Notes: a model not told the origin generated them from the letters alone. Positions 35,748 to 45,029 are shown, counted from the stretch's first letter. The stretch is DNA of 64,000 bases from Arthrobacter globiformis (GCF_030815865.1 NZ_JAUSXI010000001.1:1-64000), one strand, 5' to 3'. Numbers and translations: made by a program.

Positions 35748-36679
35748 TGACCGCCGTCAACGACACCGTCCCGCAGGAACTGCAAACGCAGGCACTCCAC
35801 CAGGAAGAACGAATGACTCAGGAAACCGCCGCAGAACGGCTCGAACGTGTCAGTGCCGCCGCCTACCGGATCCGGCACCACGCCCTGAACATGGGTGAGG
35901 TCCAGGGCCAGGGCTACGTGGGCCAGGCGCTCGGCGCAGCGGACATGCTCGCCGTCGTGTACGCCGACCAGCTCCGCTACCGCGCCGAGGATCCGCACTG
36001 GGAGCAGCGCGACCGGTTCCTGCTCTCCACCGGGCACTACGCGATTGGACACTACGCGGCCCTGGCCGAGGCGGGCATCGTCCCGGTCGAGGAGCTCGAA
36101 ACCTACGGCTCCGATGACTCCCGGCTCCCCATGTCCGGAATGTCCACCTACACCCCCGGCATGGAAATCTCCGGCGGCTCCCTGGGCCACGGACTGACCA
36201 TCGCCGTCGGCATGGCCCTGGGCCTGCGCTACCAGGGCTCAGGCGCCAGGATCTACAACTTCCTCTCTGACGGGGAACTGGACGAAGGCTCCACCTGGGA
36301 AGCCGCAATGGGCGCCCACCACCACCAGCTGGGCAACCTGACCGCCATGGTGGACATCAACGCCCTGCAGGCCGACGGCAAGACCGACACCGTGCTCCGC
36401 ACCGAACCGATCACCGAAAAATGGGAAGCTGCCGGCTGGTACACCCAGCGCGTCGACGGCAACGACATGGCCGCGCTGCTCACCGCGTTCGACAACGCCG
36501 CAGCCCAGGCCACCACCAGCGGACGCCCCTCGGTGATCCTCTGCGACACGAAGGTGGGCCGCGGCGTGCCGCTGCTGGAGGAACGGGAAAAGGCGCACTT
36601 CATGCGCATTGAAGAACACGAATGGCAGACCTGCCGCGAGCAGCTGACCGCAGGATACGAAGGAAAGGCCGCCCGATGA
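35747..36679 (+). CDS. Split transketolase, N-terminal (ThDP-binding) subunit
   Basis: This subunit of up to 310 residues has the thiamine-diphosphate half of transketolase: RDRFLLSTGHYAIGHYA, SGGSLGHGLTIAVGMALG, then SDGELDEGSTWEAAM with Mg/ThDP ligands and MVDINALQADG. The ATG at 35747 overlaps the transporter stop (TGATG); an internal ATG at 35813 preceded by AGGAAG is an alternative. It pairs with the next gene. In this pathway context it could consume D-erythrose 4-phosphate or a branched ketose phosphate such as apulose 4-phosphate; the substrate is not determined. Confidence 0.9.
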   Translation: MTAVNDTVPQELQTQALHQEERMTQETAAERLERVSAAAYRIRHHALNMGEVQGQGYVGQALGAADMLAVVYADQLRYRAEDPHWEQRDRFLLSTGHYAIGHYAALAEAGIVPVEELETYGSDDSRLPMSGMSTYTPGMEISGGSLGHGLTIAVGMALGLRYQGSGARIYNFLSDGELDEGSTWEAAMGAHHHQLGNLTAMVDINALQADGKTDTVLRTEPITEKWEAAGWYTQRVDGNDMAALLTAFDNAAAQATTSGRPSVILCDTKVGRGVPLLEEREKAHFMRIEEHEWQTCREQLTAGYEGKAAR

Positions 36680-37698
36680 GCACCACCGCAGCAGTGAAGG
36701 CCACCGCCGGGACCGCCACCGCGCCCAAGCTCAAGACGTCGGCCATGATCGCGTCCTTCGCCGACCCTGGCCAGAAAACCACCTCCGCGCCGTTCGGGCA
36801 TGCACTGGTCAAGGCCGCGCAGGAAAACGACAGGATCGTCGGCCTCACCGCGGACCTGGGCAAGTACACGGACATGCACATCTTCGCCCAGGCCTTCCCG
36901 GAGCGGTTCTTCCAGATGGGCATGGCCGAGCAGCTCCTCTTCGGCGCAGCAGCCGGCCTCGCCGAAACCGGCCTGGTGCCGTTCGCCTCCACCTACTCCG
37001 TGTTCGCTGCCCGCCGCGCCTACGATTTCCTCTGCCTGGACGCGGCCGAACCCAACCTGAACGTCAACATCGTGGGCGGCCTCCCCGGACTCACCACCGG
37101 TTACGGCCCCAGCCACCAGGCCACCGAGGACATGGCGATCTTCCGCGGCATGCCCAACCTGACCATCGTGGACCCATGCGATTCCATCGACATCGAACAG
37201 GCCGTCCCGCAGCTCGCGGCCAGCGAAGGACCTACCTACCTGCGCCTGCTCCGCGGCAACGTGCCCACGGTCCTGGACGAGTACGGCTACACCTTCGAAC
37301 TCGGCAAGGCCAAGGTCCTGCGCGGAGGCAACGACGTCGTCTTCGTCTCCAGCGGCCTCATGACCATGCGCGCCCTCCAGGCAGCCAAGGCGCTGGCGGC
37401 ACACAACGTGGACGTCGCCGTCGTCCACACCCCCACCATCAAGCCGTTCGACGCCGAAACCGTCCTCGCCGAGATCAACACCGACCGGCTGGCCGTGACC
37501 CTGGAAAACCACAGCGTGGTGGGCGGACTGTTCGAAACAGTCGCCTCAGCCGTAGTCACCGCAGGACTCGGCAAGCGCGTGGTGCCGGTGGCACTGCCGG
37601 ACCAATTCCTCGACGCCGGCGCCCTGCCCACGCTGCACGAACGCTACGGCCTGACCGTCCAGCGCATCGTGGCGAAGGTGCTCGCCGAGCTCGACTAG
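36676..37698 (+). CDS. Split transketolase, C-terminal (Pyr) subunit
   Basis: This 340-residue subunit carries the pyrimidine-binding half with the catalytic Glu in FFQMGMAEQLLFGAAAGLAE, and FASTYSVFAARRAYDF. The C-terminal domain has VFVSSGLMTMRALQAAKAL. The ATG overlaps the partner's stop (ATGA) and GAAGGAAAGG lies upstream. It forms the active site with the preceding subunit. A strong hairpin follows, so the rightward transcript probably ends here. Confidence 0.92.
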   Translation: MSTTAAVKATAGTATAPKLKTSAMIASFADPGQKTTSAPFGHALVKAAQENDRIVGLTADLGKYTDMHIFAQAFPERFFQMGMAEQLLFGAAAGLAETGLVPFASTYSVFAARRAYDFLCLDAAEPNLNVNIVGGLPGLTTGYGPSHQATEDMAIFRGMPNLTIVDPCDSIDIEQAVPQLAASEGPTYLRLLRGNVPTVLDEYGYTFELGKAKVLRGGNDVVFVSSGLMTMRALQAAKALAAHNVDVAVVHTPTIKPFDAETVLAEINTDRLAVTLENHSVVGGLFETVASAVVTAGLGKRVVPVALPDQFLDAGALPTLHERYGLTVQRIVAKVLAELD

Positions 37699-37720
37699 AG
37701 CCGGGTTCCGCTGAAGCGCA

Positions 37721-37771
37721 GCCACGGCAGGAGCGAAGGGACAACAGCTGCCCCCGCGCTCCTGCCGTGGC
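37721..37771 (+). terminator. Hairpin terminator after the transketolase genes
   Basis: GCCACGGCAGGAGCG (37721-37735) pairs perfectly with CGCTCCTGCCGTGGC (37757-37771) over 15 bp with a 21-nt loop. The following sequence ATCATTGTT is only moderately U-rich, so termination may be partial. Confidence 0.6.
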
Positions 37772-37787
37772 ATCATTGTTAACACGG

Positions 37788-37803
37788 CGACTGTAAACAG
37801 TCG
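37788..37803 (+). promoter_or_regulatory. Operator O4 upstream of the GntR gene
   Basis: CGACTGTAAACAGTCG matches the O1/O2 motif with one central change and lies 24 nt before the GntR start. A half-site TTGTTAAC sits just upstream (37776-37783). This supports autoregulation. Confidence 0.72.
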
Positions 37804-37826
37804 ACCTCTGACCTTGGGAGAATACG

Positions 37827-38483
37827 ATGGCCGCGACAGCAGCCCTGCTGGGACTGGAAAAGAAAAGCCTCCGCGAGCAGGCAGTGGCGGCGTTGCGCAC
37901 CGCCATCACCAGCGGCGCCCTCGAGCCCGGCCGCCACATGGTGGAAACCGAGCTGTCCGAGATGCTGCAGATCAGCCGCGGAACACTCCGGGAGGCCCTG
38001 CGGCAACTCCAGCAGGAAGGCCTCGTGTCCGCGGGCGCCCGCGGCAGGCTCTCCGTCCGCCACCTGGACGCCAAGGAAATCCGCGACATCTACTCCGTCC
38101 GGGCCGCCTTGGAATCCCTGGCCGCCCGCACACTCTGCGAACTGCCGGACCGCCAGCACGTCATCGGGTCGCTCCGCGCAGCCATCCAGGCCATGGAAGC
38201 GTCTACCCACGGCACGCTGGAGGAGCGGGTTGAATCCGACCTCGACTTCCACCGCACCATGTGCCGCCTCACCGGCAACGAGACCCTTCTCCACTCCTGG
38301 GAATCCCTGGAAGGGTCCATCCGGATGTCCATCATGTTCGCCGGACTCGAAAAAGGCGTGCGGAACATGAGCGTGGACCGGCACAACGACATCGTCGCCG
38401 CGATCGAAACGGGCGACGCCACCCTGGCCCGCAACACCATCCGCGAACACATGGACTCCGCCGCCGCCGTCCTCGTCGCGTAG
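37827..38483 (+). CDS. GntR-family regulator with FCD domain
   Basis: This 218-residue protein has an N-terminal winged helix (LRTAITSGALEPGRHMVETE, LSEMLQISRGTLREALRQLQ) and an all-helical FCD ligand domain with likely metal ligands in ESDLDFHRTMCRL and the C-terminal INTIREH-like ARNTIREHMDSA. GGGAGA precedes the ATG. Sites with the consensus GACTGTTAACAGTC occur before this gene and in the divergent promoter region, so it probably represses both arms until a pathway sugar or sugar phosphate binds. The ligand is inferred only. Confidence 0.9.
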   Translation: MAATAALLGLEKKSLREQAVAALRTAITSGALEPGRHMVETELSEMLQISRGTLREALRQLQQEGLVSAGARGRLSVRHLDAKEIRDIYSVRAALESLAARTLCELPDRQHVIGSLRAAIQAMEASTHGTLEERVESDLDFHRTMCRLTGNETLLHSWESLEGSIRMSIMFAGLEKGVRNMSVDRHNDIVAAIETGDATLARNTIREHMDSAAAVLVA

Positions 38484-38725
38484 CGGCCTTTACCCCCGCC
38501 GCGCTGCCCGCTGAGGGGAGGTCTCGACTTTACCCCCGCGGAAAACGAGATCCCGTCTTTCGCTGCCCTACGACCGGCCAAAAGGGTCCCGAGGAACAGC
38601 GTCGGCGTGTCCGGTCCGACACGCCCGAAGCGCGTTTAGCCGGCAAAGGCCCTGGGTATCTGAACCAGTGCACCGTAGGACTACTGGTCTCGAGCGGCCT
38701 TTTTGGCCTCGGAAAGGCGGTGATC

Positions 38726-39619
38726 ATGGATCGCCACACATCTGCCACCTGGGCCTCGGGCCAGACAGCCCGGGATGCTGCCCTCGACGTCCTTATCCCC
38801 ACCTGCAACAGGCCGGCAGAAGTGGCTGTCACGCTGGCCGGCCTCGCAGCGCAGAGCGGGCCGGCCTTCCGGCTGGTGGTCAGTGACCAGTCGGACGGAC
38901 CGCCGGCCTGGGAGCATCCGCCGGCGGCCAGCCTGCTCCGGGTCCTCCGCGCGCAGGGCACGGCAGTTGAGCTGCACCGCCACCTGCCGCGCCGCGGTCT
39001 TGCCGAACACCGCCAGTTTGCACTGGAGCAGGCGCGGGCGGACAAAGTGTTGTTCCTCGATGACGATGTCTGGCTGGAGCCGGGCGCGCTGGCCAGGATG
39101 AGTGATGCCCTCGATGCCCTGGGCTGCGGCTTTGTGGGCATGGCCCCTCAGGGCCTCTCCCATTTGGATGACCGCCGTCCCGAGCAGACCCGCACCTTCG
39201 CACCGTGGCAGGGGCCCGTGACCCCGGAGCGCATCCGTCCCGGTGAGGAGGGCTTCCAGCGCTGGCCACTGCACAGCGCAGCAAATCTGACACACCTAAG
39301 CGCCGAGCTGGGGCTGGGGCGAGAGCAGTGGATTCCGTACAAGGTGGCCTGGCTGGGCGGGTGCACCATGTTCCGCCGCCAGGCCTTGGAGGAAACCGGG
39401 GGATTCCGGTTTTGGACCCAGCTGCCCCCCGAGCACTGCGGTGAGGACGTCGTGGCCCAGTGGCGGGTAATGGAGCGGTTCGGTGGCGCGGGCATCCTTC
39501 CGTCGGGCGCCGTCCATTTAGAGTCGCCCACCACTGTTACAGACCGCCGGGTGGAGGCCTTCGACGTCGTACTGGCGGACAACCCGAGCGATGCAGAGCA
39601 GCAACTAGCCGAAAGGTAA
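38726..39619 (+). CDS. Family 2-like glycosyltransferase
   Basis: This protein of about 297 residues has a GT-A fold. LDVLIPTCNRPAEVAVTLAG opens the nucleotide-sugar site, RADKVLFLDDDVWLEPGAL holds the DxD-type metal motif, and AWLGGCTMFRRQALEETGGF is the acceptor-side segment common in GT2 enzymes. The ATG at 38726 has GGAAAGG upstream. No membrane segment is seen. The upstream 242 bp hold no gene; TTTACCCCCGC occurs twice there. It is followed after 4 nt by the DUF2795 gene. Confidence 0.85.
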   Translation: MDRHTSATWASGQTARDAALDVLIPTCNRPAEVAVTLAGLAAQSGPAFRLVVSDQSDGPPAWEHPPAASLLRVLRAQGTAVELHRHLPRRGLAEHRQFALEQARADKVLFLDDDVWLEPGALARMSDALDALGCGFVGMAPQGLSHLDDRRPEQTRTFAPWQGPVTPERIRPGEEGFQRWPLHSAANLTHLSAELGLGREQWIPYKVAWLGGCTMFRRQALEETGGFRFWTQLPPEHCGEDVVAQWRVMERFGGAGILPSGAVHLESPTTVTDRRVEAFDVVLADNPSDAEQQLAER

Positions 39620-39623
39620 TGAC

Positions 39624-39818
39624 ATGGCCGAAACACCCAACCCCATCCAGATCCAAAAGTTCCTCAGCGGGATCGACTATCCCGCCAACCGGGAGGCGCT
39701 CATCTCCCGGGCCAAAGAGTCGGGTGCCGACAGCAATGTTCTGGATGCCCTCCAGAGCATTCCCGACAAGGAATATGACAGCCCGACGGCGGTAAGTTCC
39801 GCCGTCTCGGACGTCTAG
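39624..39818 (+). CDS. DUF2795 small protein
   Basis: This 64-residue protein matches the DUF2795 pattern: FLSGIDYPANREALISRAKE, then SNVLDALQSIPDKEYDSP. The family is common in actinobacteria and cyanobacteria, and its function is not known. It is tightly linked to the glycosyltransferase gene, probably in one transcript. Confidence 0.85.
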   Translation: MAETPNPIQIQKFLSGIDYPANREALISRAKESGADSNVLDALQSIPDKEYDSPTAVSSAVSDV

Positions 39819-39852
39819 GTCCGCTACTGCCCGGCTATACTCGGCTGCAGTC

Positions 39853-40251
39853 ATGAGCAGCCTTCCCCCAACCAAGCTTCCCTCCGCTCCCAGCACGGTC
39901 CGCGTCGACGCCTGGTTGTGGGCGATCCGCGCCTACAAGACCAGGTCCGCCGCCACCGCCGCGTGCCGCGCCGGGCATGTGCGCATCAACGGAAACCCGG
40001 CCAAGGCCTCGCAGTCGCTCGTGCCCGGCGACACCGTGCGCGTCCGCCAGCCCGGTTATGAGCGCATCCTCGAGGTGCGCAGGCTTATCGCCAAGCGGGT
40101 GGGTGCAGAGGCAGCGTCGCACTGTTTCACGGACCATACACCTCCCCGGCCCGTGGCGCCGGCGCTCGGGCTGCCGCAGCGGGACCGCGGGACCGGCCGT
40201 CCCACTAAGAAGGACCGCCGCGAAATGGAGCGCCTGCGCGGACCCGGCTGA
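39853..40251 (+). CDS. S4-domain RNA-binding protein (HslR-like)
   Basis: This 132-residue protein has an S4 RNA-binding domain at residues 17-65: VRVDAWLWAIRAYKTRSAAT, GHVRINGNPAKASQSLVPGD. The C-terminal basic tail is GRPTKKDRREMERLRG. HslR/RqcP-type proteins bind stalled or split 50S subunits; assignment to that role is by family only. Confidence 0.88.
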   Translation: MSSLPPTKLPSAPSTVRVDAWLWAIRAYKTRSAATAACRAGHVRINGNPAKASQSLVPGDTVRVRQPGYERILEVRRLIAKRVGAEAASHCFTDHTPPRPVAPALGLPQRDRGTGRPTKKDRREMERLRGPG

Positions 40252-40274
40252 CAGCGGCTTCGGCTGACAGCGCC

Positions 40275-40925
40275 TCAGTCCTTCACCTGCTCCCGGCCTT
40301 CCCGCACCTCGAACTCCCCTACCTCCAGGTCAGCGGCACCGAAGGCGGCAGGCAGGAGGGTCAGGTGGACGGCACCTGACGACGTCGCCTTGCTCCCGGC
40401 CAAGGTAAACGCCGACGGCGTGACGCCGGGTTCGAAGAGCCGCTTGCCCTGGCCGAGGACCACGGGGAAGATGATCAGCCGGTACTCGTCCACCAGGCCG
40501 GCGTCGTGCAGGGCGCGGACCAGCCGGTAGCTGCCGTGGACCTGGAGCTCCCGGCCCGGGCCCGATTTGAGGTCGTCAACGGCTTCGAGGAAGTTCGCGG
40601 GAAGGATGGAGGTGTTGTTCCACGTCGCCTCGGTAAGCGTTGAGGACACCACGTACTTGGGCAGGCTGTTGAGCGCCCTGGCAACGGCGTCGTCCGGGTC
40701 CGTGACCTGCTCCCAGTAAGGCTGGAACATCTGGTAAGTGGTGCGGCCGAGCAGGATCGCATCGGCTTCGGCGAACCACCCGTTCACGATCCTGCCCATG
40801 TCCTCGTCGAAGAGCGGCACCAACCAGCCGCCGAATTCGAAGCCGCCGCTGGTGTCCTCGTCCCTGCCGCCCGGGCCCTGCATGACGCCGTCGAGGCTCA
40901 CGAAGGTGTGAACGGTGAGTTTCAT
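40275..40925 (-). CDS. Dihydrofolate-reductase-like (RibD C-terminal) family protein
   Basis: This 216-residue protein begins MKLTVHTFVSLDGVMQGPGG and has ADAILLGRTTYQMFQPYW, then ELQVHGSYRLVRALHDAGLV and RLIIFPVVLGQGKRLF, the standard landmarks of YyaP/RibD_C proteins. It probably binds NADPH; the substrate is unknown. Its start overlaps the DUF4389 gene stop by 4 nt, indicating co-expression. Confidence 0.9.
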   Translation of the reverse strand: MKLTVHTFVSLDGVMQGPGGRDEDTSGGFEFGGWLVPLFDEDMGRIVNGWFAEADAILLGRTTYQMFQPYWEQVTDPDDAVARALNSLPKYVVSSTLTEATWNNTSILPANFLEAVDDLKSGPGRELQVHGSYRLVRALHDAGLVDEYRLIIFPVVLGQGKRLFEPGVTPSAFTLAGSKATSSGAVHLTLLPAAFGAADLEVGEFEVREGREQVKD

Positions 40926-42718
40926 GACGGCCCTCTTAGTGGAGTGGTTTGTGGACTTGCGACCGGGGCTTCGCCGGGGTCGACGGGGCCCATGTCGAGC
41001 CGGAACGGAGGATATTCGTCCCGCATCAGCGCCACGTATGCCGCGACGCGGTAAACCCAGCGGTTGAGGCCGATCAGCAGGTCGAACAGGGCCCGGAGGT
41101 ACCTGCCGGTGAACAGCAGAATGACGCCGGCAATGAAGGCCAGCAGCGTGAGCAGCGAGACCGCGCTGCCTGCCGTGTAGCCCCCGGCCCCGGCGAAGTC
41201 ATCATCGGAGGAGGCCACCCAGGTACGTGAGGATCCCGCGAGCACGCCCAGAATCAGGAGGTGCGGGATGGCCAGCAGCCAGGACTTCACCAGCACCAAA
41301 CCGCGCGAGAGGTGGTCCGGATAGTCGACGTCAAAGTCGGCCGGGTAGTCGGTGCGGGCCAGGGTGAAGGGCGGGTAGCGGTCCGTCCCGATCGCCGTGA
41401 AGGCGTAGAAGGACACCCGCCAGCTCCAGCGCAGCACGCCCACGTTGAAGTTGAACAGCGAATGCGGGTAGCGGGCAGTGAACAGGATCGCGAACCACGC
41501 CACGATGCTGGTGACAATCAGGGCGAACCAAAGGAAGAACAGGACGATCAGGTGCGGGATGGCCAGGAACCATTTGACCAGCCACATCCACCGGGACAGG
41601 GCCGGGTCGACATGACCGGTCAGGCGCGCCGGGTACCTCGGGTTCTCAAATTGGTCGACGACGGCGGGTGGTGGCGGTGCGACCGCCCCGCCACCGGGGG
41701 CGGGATAGCCCGGAGCCGGGTAGCCGGCGGCCGGGTAAGCAGCTGCCGGGTACGCACCCGGCTGCATGCCGGGAGGACCTGCGCTGCCGGGAACACCGGC
41801 GCTGCCTGGTGGCACAGCCGCGCTCCCGGGTGGTACTCCTGCATTACTTTGCGGGACACCCCGGCCTTCCCCCGGCACGGCAGAACTGGCGAACGGCCCG
41901 GTGGCGGCGGCAGCGGCGGGAGGTCCCGCCGTCGGGGTTTCCACTGGTGGGGCATGCCCCGCGAGTGGATGACCAGGGGGATAGTGACCAGGTTGGTACT
42001 GGCCTGGTGGATAGTGGGTCGGGGGAAGATGCGGCGGCGGGCCGTGCCGTCCGAGCCCCATTGCACCCGCAACGATCAGTGGCACTCCGATGACCAGCAA
42101 CACGATCCCGGCAATGAGCAGCCACAGGAACAGCGGCCACAGCAGGTCGGAGCGGACGCCGCCCTGCAGATCCACGGAAACCGGGGCGGTAGCGTCGGCG
42201 TTCATGACCACCACGGTCCAGCTGCCGGGAAGGATGTTCCATTTGAGTTCTTGCGTGCCGGTGCCTTCGGCGGATGTGGCCCAGAAATTCTGGGCACCGG
42301 GGCGGGCAGGCGTCCGCGTGCCGGGCACTTCGGTGTAGTCGACCCTGAAGGGCCGCAGATTCAATTCCCGGATTTCGGAGCGCTTGACGCCCTCGAGATA
42401 GCGCGCCGCGTCCTGCTGCGGTGCGATGCCAATGAAAATCCCCTTGCCGGGAGTGGCTGCCGCTCCGCGGAGCAGGATGCTGCCTGCCGTTTCCGAAGGA
42501 ATGACGTCCGGCAGCCTGCCTCTGACCATGACGTCCAGCCCTGCCGTGGTGATGGCGGAGGACGCGGCGTCGAACCGGTGCGATTGGGTGGTGAAGTAGC
42601 CTTCGTCGCGCTGCTGGAAGTTGAGCCAGCCCACCCCGGCTGCGCCCGCCAACAGCCCCAGTCCCAGGAGCGCGGCGATTGTACCGAGGACGAGCATCAC
42701 CATGCGGCCAGGTTTCAT
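40922..42718 (-). CDS. Large membrane protein with DUF4389 domains
   Basis: This 598-residue protein has an N-terminal membrane anchor (LVLGTIAALLGLGLLAGAAG), an extracytoplasmic domain of about 170 residues, and a second membrane segment near 195 (LLWPLFLWLLIAGIVLLVIG). A Pro/Gly/His/Tyr-rich repeat region follows (about 230-350, with PPGHY and PGSAG motifs). The C-terminal half carries two DUF4389 blocks with YPARLTGHVDPALSRWMWLV and YPADFDVDYPDHLSRGLVLV, each with membrane helices. Function unknown. The gene overlaps both neighbours by 4 nt. Confidence 0.8.
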   Translation of the reverse strand: MKPGRMVMLVLGTIAALLGLGLLAGAAGVGWLNFQQRDEGYFTTQSHRFDAASSAITTAGLDVMVRGRLPDVIPSETAGSILLRGAAATPGKGIFIGIAPQQDAARYLEGVKRSEIRELNLRPFRVDYTEVPGTRTPARPGAQNFWATSAEGTGTQELKWNILPGSWTVVVMNADATAPVSVDLQGGVRSDLLWPLFLWLLIAGIVLLVIGVPLIVAGAMGLGRHGPPPHLPPTHYPPGQYQPGHYPPGHPLAGHAPPVETPTAGPPAAAAATGPFASSAVPGEGRGVPQSNAGVPPGSAAVPPGSAGVPGSAGPPGMQPGAYPAAAYPAAGYPAPGYPAPGGGAVAPPPPAVVDQFENPRYPARLTGHVDPALSRWMWLVKWFLAIPHLIVLFFLWFALIVTSIVAWFAILFTARYPHSLFNFNVGVLRWSWRVSFYAFTAIGTDRYPPFTLARTDYPADFDVDYPDHLSRGLVLVKSWLLAIPHLLILGVLAGSSRTWVASSDDDFAGAGGYTAGSAVSLLTLLAFIAGVILLFTGRYLRALFDLLIGLNRWVYRVAAYVALMRDEYPPFRLDMGPVDPGEAPVASPQTTPLRGPS

Positions 42719-43266
42719 GCCGGTTCCTTATCTCTGGCCCTGCGGCGGGCCGCCACCCGTGGTTCGGCATGGCTGGGTTGGGCGGTGCCCGGTTCCATGG
42801 CAGTTGCTTGGGCGTCGTTTGATCCGGCGGTGCGTGATCGGGCGGTGGATGGTTCGGCGTTGCGTTCCTGGGTTCTGCTGGCCTTGTCGCTGTGCTTGCC
42901 GTCCGGGTGCTTGTGATCGCCGCGCCCGTGAGTGAATGAGGGGTGCGCGTGGATGCCCGGCCGGGGGTCCAGAATGCTAAGCCGGCAAGGCTTCTCGGAC
43001 GTGCCTTCACCGCTGAGTTGGGTGAGCTGGGCGGGATCATGGAGCGCGGTGATGGTGTCCATGGCGGCACGTGCCATCGACAGGTCCAGAATGATTTCCT
43101 TGCCCGGCAGCAGAGTCCTGGCACGCCGCGCAACAACATAAAGCGCCCGGATGTTGGCGGGCGTCAGGGTTCCGCGGACCTCGATGCAGGCGCGCTCCAT
43201 GTTCGCGTCGATGTGGACCACGACCTTGAGACGGTGATGACTTGCGGTGATGTCCACGGCGCTCAC
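42715..43266 (-). CDS. STAS-like domain protein with disordered C-terminus
   Basis: This 183-residue protein has an N-terminal region of about 95 residues (ACIEVRGTLTPANIRALYVV, GKEIILDLSMARAAM) with the beta-alpha pattern of a STAS/anti-sigma-antagonist-like domain. The rest is charged and unstructured. It lies at the head of a three-gene overlapping unit with the DUF4389 and DUF-reductase genes. No partner kinase is nearby, so the STAS call is moderate. Confidence 0.55.
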   Translation of the reverse strand: MSAVDITASHHRLKVVVHIDANMERACIEVRGTLTPANIRALYVVARRARTLLPGKEIILDLSMARAAMDTITALHDPAQLTQLSGEGTSEKPCRLSILDPRPGIHAHPSFTHGRGDHKHPDGKHSDKASRTQERNAEPSTARSRTAGSNDAQATAMEPGTAQPSHAEPRVAARRRARDKEPA

Positions 43267-43508
43267 GTCCCCTTGGCGGGCAGTCGCTGCCCAAGTCGAC
43301 TCGGCCGGAACGCATCAAGGGACCGGATATTAAAGTTCATGTGGCGTACGCCTCCCCGACTTCATTGTCGGAACCGTGTCACGTCCAGAATGCACCCTGT
43401 TGTCAGCGCTGGGAAGAGGAGTTCCGGTGGAGCCCTGGCGGTGCGGGGCAACGAAAGAGGGGCGCGGCGCGGATTGGTGCTGACCGGATACCTGCCTAGC
43501 CTGTTCCT

Positions 43509-45029
43509 ATGCCCTCCAGCCAGGACCGCCCAGCAGCCCAAGACCCGATGCTCACGGACATGGTGCTCGCATCCGTGAGGCTGCCGGGCGACACAGAGTG
43601 CTCCAACCTCCATATTCGCAACGGCAGGGTGTCCGCAATCACCGCAGCCGGAGAACGCCCCGAAGGTTCCACGGCAGCGGATGCCCAGGTGCTGGATCTC
43701 GGGGGACGCTTCGTCATCCCCGGGCTGTGGGACGAGCACGTCCACATGACGCAGTGGGCGCTGGCTGCCAACCGGATCGATCTGTCCGGCGCCGCTTCGG
43801 CGACTGCCGCCGTCGAGCTTGTCCGGAAGCGGAGTGCCGCGGCAGGCGGGGCCAGCACGGTGGTGGGCGCCGGCTTCCGCGACGCCACTTGGGGCGACGT
43901 CCCGAGCGCCCGAATGCTCGATGACGCCACCCGGGGAGTCCCCACCGCCCTGATCAGCCATGACCTGCATTGCGTCTGGCTGAATTCGGCGGCCGCGCGT
44001 CGGTACGGAGTTCAGCTCCCGCCAGACGGCCTGCTCCGGGAGGAGCCCGCGTTCGCCCTCACGCGCGAACTCGGAAAACTGCCCGACGACGTCGTGGACA
44101 GCTGGGTCGGCACGGCAGGCCAGGAAGCCGCCGCCCGTGGTGTTGTGGGCGTGGTGGACCTGGAAATGACGTGGAACCGCGACGTCTGGCTGCGCCGGAT
44201 AGCCGGCGGATTCCGCTCGCTGCGCGTGGACGCGGGCGTGTATCCGGAGGATCTGGGGCGGGCGGCCGCTGCCGGGATGCGGACGGGACAAATGGTCCAC
44301 GGCGGTGCTGGCCTTCTGCGGGTGGGTCCGCTGAAGGTACTCATCGACGGCTCCCTCAACACGCGTACCGCCTTTTGTGTTGACCCGTACCCGCACGGCG
44401 GGCACGGCATCCTGACCGTGAGCGAACCCGAACTGGTTGCCCTGCTCGCCAGGGCCCGGGGGACGGGCTTCGTTCCGGCGGTCCATGCCATTGGCGACGG
44501 CGCCAACAAGGTTGCGCTGGATGCCTTCGCCGAAGTTGGGATCGGCGGCCGGATCGAGCACGCCCAGTTTGTACGGCAGGAGGACTTCGCCCGGTTCGGT
44601 GAGCTTGGCCTGACGGCCAGCGTCCAGCCCGCCCACGCGCCCGACGACCGCGACGCCGCTGAGGCCAACTGGGCCGGCCGCACTGACCGGGCCTTCCCGC
44701 TGCGCTCGCTGCTGGACGGCGGGGCGCGGCTGGCGCTCGGGTCCGATGCGCCGGTGGCACCCCTTGATCCGTGGCTGGCGATGTCCGCCGCGACATCGCG
44801 CGCGCGTGAAGACGGCCGCGGCCCCTGGCACCCGGAGCAGGCCCTGACCCGCGAGGAGGCACTGCTCGCCTCGACGCGGGGGTACTGCCGGATCCGGACC
44901 GGTGATGTGGCGGATATCGCCGTGCTGGACGCTGATCCCCTTGCCGTGCCCGATGCCGTGTTCGCAACAATGCCCGTGGCTGCCACGCTCATGGCGGGCG
45001 GGTTCACGTTCCGGGGCGCAGGGGTTTAG
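43509..45029 (+). CDS. YtcJ-type metal-dependent amidohydrolase
   Basis: This 506-residue amidohydrolase-3 family protein has the N-terminal beta-sandwich, then the metal-binding HxH in GLWDEHVHMTQWAL, a later His in FVPAVHAIGDGANKVALDAF, the RIEHAQFV motif and the C-terminal metal Asp in LALGSDAPVAPLDPWL. It would hydrolyse an amide, imide or similar bond; family members have diverse and mostly unassigned substrates. No signal peptide is present. Confidence 0.88.
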   Translation: MPSSQDRPAAQDPMLTDMVLASVRLPGDTECSNLHIRNGRVSAITAAGERPEGSTAADAQVLDLGGRFVIPGLWDEHVHMTQWALAANRIDLSGAASATAAVELVRKRSAAAGGASTVVGAGFRDATWGDVPSARMLDDATRGVPTALISHDLHCVWLNSAAARRYGVQLPPDGLLREEPAFALTRELGKLPDDVVDSWVGTAGQEAAARGVVGVVDLEMTWNRDVWLRRIAGGFRSLRVDAGVYPEDLGRAAAAGMRTGQMVHGGAGLLRVGPLKVLIDGSLNTRTAFCVDPYPHGGHGILTVSEPELVALLARARGTGFVPAVHAIGDGANKVALDAFAEVGIGGRIEHAQFVRQEDFARFGELGLTASVQPAHAPDDRDAAEANWAGRTDRAFPLRSLLDGGARLALGSDAPVAPLDPWLAMSAATSRAREDGRGPWHPEQALTREEALLASTRGYCRIRTGDVADIAVLDADPLAVPDAVFATMPVAATLMAGGFTFRGAGV

